In this document: positions 1-8,846 of the stretch, piece by piece
Position numbering within the stretch: position 1 is the first letter of the stretch
Layout: every line of letters begins with the position of its first letter
DNA from: Baffinella frigidus
Lineage: Eukaryota > Cryptophyceae > Cryptomonadales > Baffinellaceae
Length of the DNA: 12,675 nt
NCBI GenBank assembly: GCA_026770585.1
Contig: MU646352.1
Coordinates: 299,491 to 312,165, forward strand
Direction of reading: 5' to 3'
Made by a program: the position numbers and the translations under genes
The notes under the pieces: model-generated
The model's database searches: none
Told to the model about the DNA's origin: nothing
What the model saw: only the letters and a program-made list of their open reading frames with translations

Positions 1-406
1 GTTTGGGGGGGGGGGGGGGAGGTCATGGAAAGATACGTGACATGACTCGGTACAAAATGTATAATGCAAAATAATGTAGGCCTGCAAAAGACCTGGGGTG
101 AGAACCGTTTTAGTGCTGACACGTCCACCGTTAACGACCACCTTACGGTGCTTGGTCACGTATCCTTTTCGCATTAGAGGGGTTCGTTATTCCGGAGGCG
201 AATCGAATGCAAAAAGGCGGAAAATCGAATGCAGAAAGGCGGAGGGAGATGCGTGGTGGATGAGACATGCCTTGGGGTCCTAGAGTCCTCGAGGTTCTTT
301 GCAACTCCCACTATCCCTCAAGTGCCCAGGCCGTCACATTTGATGGCCAAGAGGTCCTAGGTAGGTCCTAGGACCCTACCGTAGGGCGTATGAGCCTACT
401 CGCCAC
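1..406. other. Region downstream of the gene
   Basis: It starts with a run of 15 G (5-19). The region contains no convincing coding exon. A tandem pair aatcgaatgcaaaaaggcgg / aatcgaatgcagaaaggcgg is seen at about 200-241. It probably holds the 3' untranslated region of the minus-strand gene and intergenic DNA; no clear polyadenylation signal was recognised. Confidence 0.5.
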
Positions 407-482
407 TTAAGGGATAGGCGGACACTGGAACTGGTTCAGTAGAAAAGCTTCGTTGCGGGTGGGAGGGGAACTCCGACGACAC
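407..482 (-). CDS. Exon E20, terminal exon with stop
   Basis: This 76-nt exon follows acceptor gtctcag. Its first base completes Met, and the frame encodes 24 residues including RRSSPPTRNEAFLLNQFQCP before TAA at 407-409. An alternative frame, also open, ends at TAG about 10 bp further on. No family similarity is seen, so it is less certain than the internal exons. Confidence 0.5.
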
Positions 483-3400
483 CTGAGACAGTAGCAATCT
501 GTAAAGTTGTGAATCTGTAAAGTTGTGAATCTGTAAAGCTGTGAATCTGTAAAGCTGTGAATCTGTAAAGTTGTGAATCTGTAAAGTTGTGAATCTGTAA
601 AGGTGTGAATCAGAAACCACAAAGGGCGGGGGCGTACATGTAAGCCTTGACGTCAATTTCAGACTTCCGTGCATCCATTTTTTGCATTTTTTGCCTGCGG
701 GGAACGCCGCCGCGCGTGAGACCCCACGGATGCCAAAAGTCAACTGATGCCAAAAGTCAAGTGATGCCAAAAGTCAACGTTGAAGGAGGACTTATTTAGA
801 CGAGACTCTGGTATAAAACATTGCAATCATTGCTTTGGATGGGTTGGATGGGTCCGGCCCGACAGTTACGGGCCCAGCGGCCGGGTGCGATAGATTGTCC
901 AGCGTCCATGAGAGTTGTCGACAGCAAGTGTTGAGCGGTGGTGAGCAGAAAGCGACTGTTGGGAGTTGGAACAGAAAGCGAATGTTGGGAGTTGGAGCAG
1001 ACCTGAAGACCTCGACAGCCATGAGCTGGTCCTTCTCGGTCAAACTCTCGACCAGATCCGCCACCTCCTCTATGTGCACCTGCGAGAATACATCAGCGTC
1101 AGGTCTAGGTTGATAACCCATCTCATCCCAACGAGTATTTAATATAATTACTTAGTATGGTTCGTAGATAGTTGACTGAAACGGTTTGGTCAACTGAAGG
1201 AAGCGCGCGCGACTGCCCGCCAAGCCATCCGCGTTCGTTCGTAGATAGTTGACTGAACCGGCTTAGTCAACGGGCAGGCTCTCGACAAGGTCCGCCACCT
1301 CCTCTATGTGCACCTGCGGATTTAGGGTTTAGGTTTTAGGGGTTTCCGGCACCGCATCTGCGTCAGGTCACGTTCGTAAACAGTAGGCTGGCCCCTTGCG
1401 AATGCTAGAAGGACCTGAACGCAATCGAGTCCCGGTCCACAGTGTCCACAGTGTCACTCGGGTCTCAAGACCCAAGCTCGCTCTCGCATCTCCATTTCTA
1501 GCCACCGGTTCCAGATTGAAGGCAAGTGCCGCGCCAGGTTCCGACTAACCGCTGGTGTTTGACATTTCAGGTTGTCTCCTCAGACGATGGTTGAGTGATC
1601 GCAAGAACCCACTCGAGGCGGACCGTGGCCTTTTCTTAAGTGGAGGTTTTACGTTCACGGCCAGAATTCGTACAAGCCTGGCCACGTTACCCCGTTTTAA
1701 GCGTGGGCACGTGACCAATCCCCTTTGGGGGCGAGTAGTTCTATTACATACTCATCGGGATGAGATGGATGAGTGATTAACCTAGACCCGCAGGTTATGA
1801 GTCTAGGACAACATACGAGAACTACTTGACAGCTTAGTGGTGAGGTGATAAGTGTACCTCGCGCTCCTTGACGCACTGACTCCGATCTCCTCGGCAAACG
1901 GTTGCGTGGTCTAATCGCGGTGAGTATGTAATTTAAATACTCTCCGCCCATAGGAAACTGGAGCCGGCAGTCTTCATTTTGAAGGAAAATATCCAATCCC
2001 CTACGGGAGCGAGTGGTTATAGTGTACCTCGCGTTCCTTGACGCACTGACTCCGGAACTCCTCCGCAAACTGGTTCTGCGAAAAGTCCCGATCGTCCGCG
2101 AACAGCTGCTTGTACTTGAAAAACGCTCTGCTTTTGGGTGTAGGGTTGAGGGGTTTGGACGTTCCGAGTTTTCACGGTTTTCCGCAGCGAAACTCCAATG
2201 AAAAAGGGCACCTGAAATGATTTTATGACACGCCCAGTTTGACTGTGGCAGAGCTAGATAGGCAAGGGCCCTGAGTGGTTGCTCACGAAGACGATGGGTT
2301 TGCCCTCCGAGTTAGCGGACTATTCTAAAGTTGACCACCTTGGTATGTGGTATAAATCCGTCAAATTTGGGGCGTGAGGGGGTAGTGAGTCGGACCTGTC
2401 GCCGTAGACGTTGTCGAGCGCCTTCGAGAGGTCCGTGATTTGCCCATCGTTCTTGTAGAACGTCAGCTTCAGCGCCTGATGTTTTCGTTTTAGGGCTGAG
2501 CGTTTAGCGTTCAGGGATTAGGGTTTGGGGTTTGGGGCTTAGGGTTTGGGGTTTGGGGGGTGGGGTGTGGGGTGTGGGGTGTGGGGTGTGGGGTGTGGGA
2601 TTTAGGGTTTCCGAAAGCAGACCTCGAGAAACTCCGTTTTGTCGCAGGAGCCGCTGACCTGCCCGTGAGTCATGGCCTTGTCCACCTCCTCCGCCACCTC
2701 CAGGCACACCGTGACCTACGAAATGGCTCCAAAGTCAGTACGAAATGGCTCCAAAGTCAGTACGAAATGGCTCCAAAGTCAATGCGAAATGGCTCTAACG
2801 ACAGGCTTTGGCTTTGTCCACCTCCTCCGCCACCTCCAGAAAAACGGTCACCCTTCTTGCAAACGCAAATCTAGGTGTTACCAATTGGCTCAAAAATGGC
2901 TCAAATTGCTGAGAAATGGATGCAAGTTGCTCATCAATGGCTCCAACGTCAGGCCTTGTCCGCCTCCTCCGCTACCTCCAGGCACACGGTCACCTGCGTG
3001 GGTTTAGGGTTTTAGGGTTTGAGGTTTAGGGTTTAGGGTTTAGGGTGTGGGTTCAGGGTTCAGGGTTCAGAGTTTAGGGTTTATTGTTTAGGGTTTGGGG
3101 TTTGAGGTTCGGGGTTTAGGGGTTGGGGTTTAGGATCAAGGGTTCAGCAGACCTGGCTGTCCTGATCGAAAAAGACATCCTCCGAGAGTTCGTTGCGCAA
3201 GATCTTGAGGAAGATATCGCAGTCAGCGTCGTTGCGGTTCTTCTCCAGAGTCCAGATGATGTTGTAGCACCTGCACTCCCCGCATCCTTGCCGTGTCAAC
3301 AAACACTTCTACAGCAAGGTATATTGGTGCGCAACGTATCCCGTAAGTGGTCAGTAGTACCCTTGGTGTGTCAGGACTCTAGAGAGGAAGTTTATCTGGA

Positions 3401-4041
3401 CGTTAGAATTCTTCTCCAACGTCGAGATGATGTTGCAGCACCTGCACTCCCCGCACGCTTGGCATGTCAGATGTCAGGCCTCGTGCCCTTGATGTGTCTG
3501 GACACACCTCTACCACATGCTATATTGGTACGTAACGTATTTCTTAAGCGGGCAGTAGGTTCCTACGCCCTACCGTCAGGCTCCGTACCCTTGGCGTGTT
3601 AGGACACTAGAGAGGAAGTTCATGTGGACGATAGAGTTCTTCTCCAAGGTCCAGGTAATGTTGTAGCACCTGCACGCGCGCCCCGTACCCGTGTCAACAC
3701 ACCCCTCTACCATATGTCATGTTGGTACGTAATGTACACATATACCTACTGACAGTAGGTTCAGCATCAACAGGTTTCGGCATTCCGTAGGGTGCTACGG
3801 TGTTGTGGTTCTTCATGTCACGAGTCAGAACTCTCCCAACCTTGATTCTGAGATTATTTCCCAACGTCAGCAATTGGAGCCATTGCCATGCGCAATGGTG
3901 TTTCGTTTGAACCAGAAAACACCTTTGAAAGGAAGGAGCATCAACTAGGGTGTAGACCCGCACGGGGCGGGCGTGGAAACGAGGGGTGTCAGTTCTGTTG
4001 GCTGGATCTCTCGCTCTCTCTCTTCATCTCTCTCTCTCTCT

Positions 4042-4091
<50 letters not shown>

Positions 4092-7000
4092 CTGTCGATC
4101 TCGGTCTCGATCTCTCTCGATCTCCCTGGGTGTCTCTCTCGCGCTCTCTCTCTCTCTCCCTCTCTCTCTCTCTCTCGGGGCGCGGGTGCCACCACTCAGC
4201 GACGACAGGCGCCCCCCCAGTCAACTTGGTCTTGGCATACTGGAGGAAGAACTGGTCCATCGGAACCTTGAGGATCTCGTTGTTCCGATCCGTCTGACTC
4301 TTCCTGTCCAACCTGTCCCAGGAACAAATCGCTCAGAAAAACAATCGCTAAGGAAAAAATGGCTCCAAAAAATGGCTCCAACGCTTGAGCGCGGGCGAAT
4401 CTGGCGAGAGCTCTCGCCATGCGCGGATGGCAGGCTCTCGCCGTAACACACGCATTCCGTGTATCTGTCAACACCATGCAAGGCTCCCGGCATGCTCAAA
4501 ATGCATTTTAAGCTGACACGATCATCCATCTTCCACCCGGAAGAGAGGCCAGCCCTGAATCTCTCTCAGACAGTGAGGGAAGGCAAGGCTACCAGATTTC
4601 GCGGATTGTCTTCTCGGCCTCTCTCTTCTGCATCGTACGGTTCCGCACGGAATTACCCATAAGTGGTTTCGTGGTTAACCCATAAGTGGTTCCGAATAAC
4701 CACTTCTGGGTTATTCACGAAATCACTGTTGACTCTGCTATGTGGGAAAGGATGGGCACCAGATTTCGCGGATGGTTTTCTCGGCCTCGCGTTTCTGCAT
4801 CTTGCGGTTCCGCACGTGCCCGTGATACCGCAAATAGACCGGCACCTCGTCACCCGTCCCCATGCATGCGATAAACCTGGTTTAGGGTTTACGGTTTAGC
4901 ATTGACGGATCAGGGTACACGCCGACCCTGGACCGTGAGTTCTCGCATCCGGAACCTCGTCGCCTGTCCCCATGCATGGGGATAATCCTTGCTCGTGCAT
5001 GACTTGTTATAGGTTTGACTTGATACAGTTGGGGTTTGACGTGTGACAGCCGAACAAACCCCCGAACCATCAACCCTAAAGGTGCTGGCACAAACCGTGA
5101 GCGCTCGCAACCGTTGCGTTGACGCCCCACAGCTGTTGACAGCAGAGGAACGATCTGGTGTCAACAGCTGGCGACAGTTGTTGACATGTCGCCACCTGTT
5201 GACAGCAGATGAGAGATGGAGCCTTGAGAGCATCCGGAACGTGGGGTCGGGGGATGCAGAAGGGATGGGGTACCACTTAGCAGCCACCGATGACTTCGGG
5301 AAACGCTCCATCTAAACGATTCTGGTACACATCACAATTCTTCAGCTTGAAGGGGCGTGAAAGGATCTCTGGAAATCCGGGGAAGATAGACAGGTGGTTG
5401 CTAAGTGGACCTGTCTTTCTGGACGAGGCGATGTGGAGAGGAGAGGGCGGCAGAGAAAAGGGTGCGATAGGCCTATCCCTTTCCGGACGGAAAGGGGGCG
5501 CGGGGGATGCAGAAGGATCGGGGTAAACCTCAGCTCCTAACTACAGAAGGGGGGCTCGAAACCTGTCCTTCTGGACGAGTTTCCCGGCGGTCTGGTTCCA
5601 CTCCTCCTCATGGGCGTGGTCGAAATCCTTGAGCTTCTTGTGGAGGGTGTCGATGTACTTGATCAGTTTCGCCACACTCTGTTTCCTCGCGAAAAATGCA
5701 GCCTTCAGTTTTCGCGCGAAAAACTGGCACTTCAATCCTCGCGTGTGAAGTCTGCCATGTTTCTCGAGAGTGCTGCACAGCGCGACTTTGGCGCAGAGGT
5801 TGCGCCATACCGACAGAGAAAAAGGTCCAACAGCCCCCCCACCCCCCCTCACCACCCCCAGCAAGGTCGGGGTGTATAGTTTTTCGGGGTCGTTTTCAGG
5901 GATGCACGTACGTTCTCGGTTGACAGACTTCTGGATCGCACATCTCCACGCTCGAGAGTAACACAGACGAAATAGAAGAGAGCACTCACGTTATCGGAGG
6001 TATCGCGGTTGACGTGCACGCACGGCCAGCTTAAGGCGCATAGACTTTGGACGCATATCCAAGATCAAGAGTATCAGCAAGAAAAAGAAGAAAAAGAAGA
6101 AGAAATGGGAGAGAGCACTCACGTTATCGGAGGTATCGCGGTTGACGTGCACCCCCGCCTTCGAGAGCGCCGCCCCCATGTTCCCCGTCCAGTTCGGTCG
6201 CGGCGTGTAGTGCGGCGGCACCTGCGGTGTAGCGTAGGGGGTTTAGGGTTTGGGGTTTGGGTTTTGGGGTGTAGGGTGTAGGGTGTAGGGCGTAGCGTGT
6301 AGGGTGTAGCGTGTAGCGTGTAGCGTGAAGGGTGTAGGGTGTAGGGTGTAGGATGAAGAGTCCAGGGTGTAGGGTTTGGGGCTGAGGGTTGAGGGTTGAG
6401 GGTTGAGGGTGTGGGGTGTAGGGTGTAGGGTGTAGGGTGTAGGCTTTTCGTGTAGCCACGTGATCAACTCCCCACACAACGCTGACAATCGACTTTTAAA
6501 CTGGTTGCTTGAATAATCTGGTGCGGGAGGCACCACAACTTGGGCGAAATCGTGGTCTCGCAGCTTCGTGTTCTCCATCTCCAGGGCTTCGCAAATGGCT
6601 CCAAGAGTGAGTGGGAAATAGACCTTGACTTGGTTGAGTAAAAACTACTACAGGCCGTACAAAAGTTGCTACCAATCACGTCCGCGAAGCGTTGTGTTTT
6701 CATTAAATTCCTTGGGTTTGGGGTGTGGAGGCACCACGACTTCGGCGAAATCGTAGTCTCGCAGCTTCTTGTTTTCAATCTCCAGGGCATCGTATTTCGC
6801 CTTGAGGACGTCCTGGGATTAGGGTTTAGGGTTTAGGGTTTAGGGTGTAGGGTGTGGGCGTTCCAACCGCGGTGCCGTCACGGCACATGAAGTTGAAGAA
6901 TTCACGAGAAGGTTGATGTTCTCGATCTCGAGAGCGTACTTTGCCCCAGGACACACTGCCAACGATTTGACCATCAACCCTCTCCCTCAAGAGCTCGGCC

Positions 7001-8134
7001 CCAGGACGTGGACGTCCTGGCCGTGAACATTCCAACCGCGCCAAGCCACGTCACGTTATCCAACCGCGCCAAGCCACGTCACGTTATCCAACCGCGCCAA
7101 GCCACGTCACGTTATCCAACCGCGCCAAGCCACGTCACGTTATCCAACCGCGCTAAGCCACGTCACGTTATCCAACCGCGCAAAGCCTCGTCACGTTATC
7201 CAACCGCGCCAAGCCACGGCACGTTATACACTTCCTAGCTATGCCTGCGTTTTATTCTGGCTCATCCTACAGGCTTTGTGTTCGCCCTTTTGTACTGGAT
7301 TTCTGCTGTCAACTACTTTAAAGACGAGCCAGAATAAAACGCAGTCACAGCTAGACTTCACGTTAAGGTAGACACCTCCTAGGTGAGCTCCTCGACTCCA
7401 CCCCCACCCCCCTCCTTCGCTAGTAACGTGACCAATCTTGCCGGGATATCAAGTGGATGGAGGGCGTACGTGTTCCGTCCGATTGACGAGGTTTTGCATG
7501 CGATGGAAATGCAGGTCGCGTGCTGCCACGAGCATCCCCCCCCCCCTCTCTCTCCCATCTCTCACATATCCGCTCTCTCTCACATATCCTCTCTCGCTCT
7601 CGCTCTCGCTCACTCACACAAACACACACACTGCCTCTCTCTTCACAGCAACCGTGGTCCCTCCTACTCTAGGCCATATGATGCATTTGTTGAGGGCGTA
7701 TAAGCCTGCCAACATTAGAAATGGGGGGCGTACGTGGTCCGTCCTGTTCGCGAGGTTTTGCATGCGATGGAAATGGAGGTCGCGTGCTGCGACGAGCATC
7801 CCCCCCCCCTCTCTCCCACCTCTCACATATCCTCTCTCTCGCTTGCTCTCGCTCTCTCACACACACACTGCCTCTCTCTCTCCACAGCATCCGTGGTGCC
7901 TCCTACTCTAGGCTATGATGTATTTGTTACGGGCGTATACGTCTGCCAACATTGGGAATGGGGGGCGTACGTGTTCCGTGCGATTGACGAGGTTCTGCAT
8001 GCGATGGAAATGGAGTTCGCGTTCTGCGACCAACATGTCCTTTTCGGCAGACAGCTCGAGCAGCTCGCTCTTGTTCCTGAGAAAGACGCCCTTCCTGCAA
8101 ACACACCACCATCTCTCCATCAGCGCAAGAGACG

Positions 8135-8220
<86 letters not shown>

Positions 8221-8800
8221 CACACACACACACACACATACACACACACAAACACACTCTGTCCATCAGCGCAAGAGAGACACGCGACAAGCGCTCCAGC
8301 AGCGCGCTCTTGTTCCGCAGGAACACCTCCTTCCTGCAAAACGTGTTTTGTCCATCAACAACGGTTTGACCATGAAAAAAAAAGCCTTGCTGCAAACGCA
8401 GCACCTCGCCATCAGCGCTTGAAAAGAGAGACACGCGACTGCACGTGCCATCCCCGCCCAGCAAACACATCGCTCGTGGTTAGGGTTCAAGGTGTCCACC
8501 AGCCAACACGATTGGACCAAATCGTCGATTTTAGCCTTTAGATTTACCCTTGATTTACCCTTGCAGAGACCCCGGATCTGGGGTCCCTGCAAGGGTGAAT
8601 TTCAAGTCTTAAATCGATGATTTGGTCCAACCGTGAGGGTTGGTGGGTCGGGGCTCTGGAGCGATCGGAGAGATCGGAGCTATTGGGTTGAGGAAGGGGG
8701 CGCACACACGCATGGCCTCCTGCTCCGTATCCTCCAACACCCTCTCGCTGGTGGTGAGGGTGCAAGGTGTCGGCGCTGGAGCTATGGGAGCTGTTGGATT

Positions 8801-8846
<46 letters not shown>

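Noticed and set aside
98-283. 61-residue plus-strand ORF
   Set aside because: Short, no motif, partly built on a tandem repeat, and opposite to the only supported gene.
3123-3602. 159-residue plus-strand ORF with internal repeats
   Set aside because: It is the antisense of E14 and its two ghosts. The repeats arise from the tandem intron duplication, and the minus strand carries the splice signals.
3973-4311. ORFs with long Ser-Leu or Arg-Glu repeats
   Set aside because: They are translations of the CT microsatellite. The only real coding part is E13 (4193-4312), which splices out before the repeat.
7031-7226. CRISPR-like array
   Set aside because: The 28-bp units are directly adjacent with no spacers, and the context is eukaryotic intron DNA.
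7908-8369. ORFs with Thr-His, Val-Cys or Ser-Leu repeats
   Set aside because: They are translations of the (CT)n(CA)n tract. Only the part within 7971-8094 is supported as an exon.
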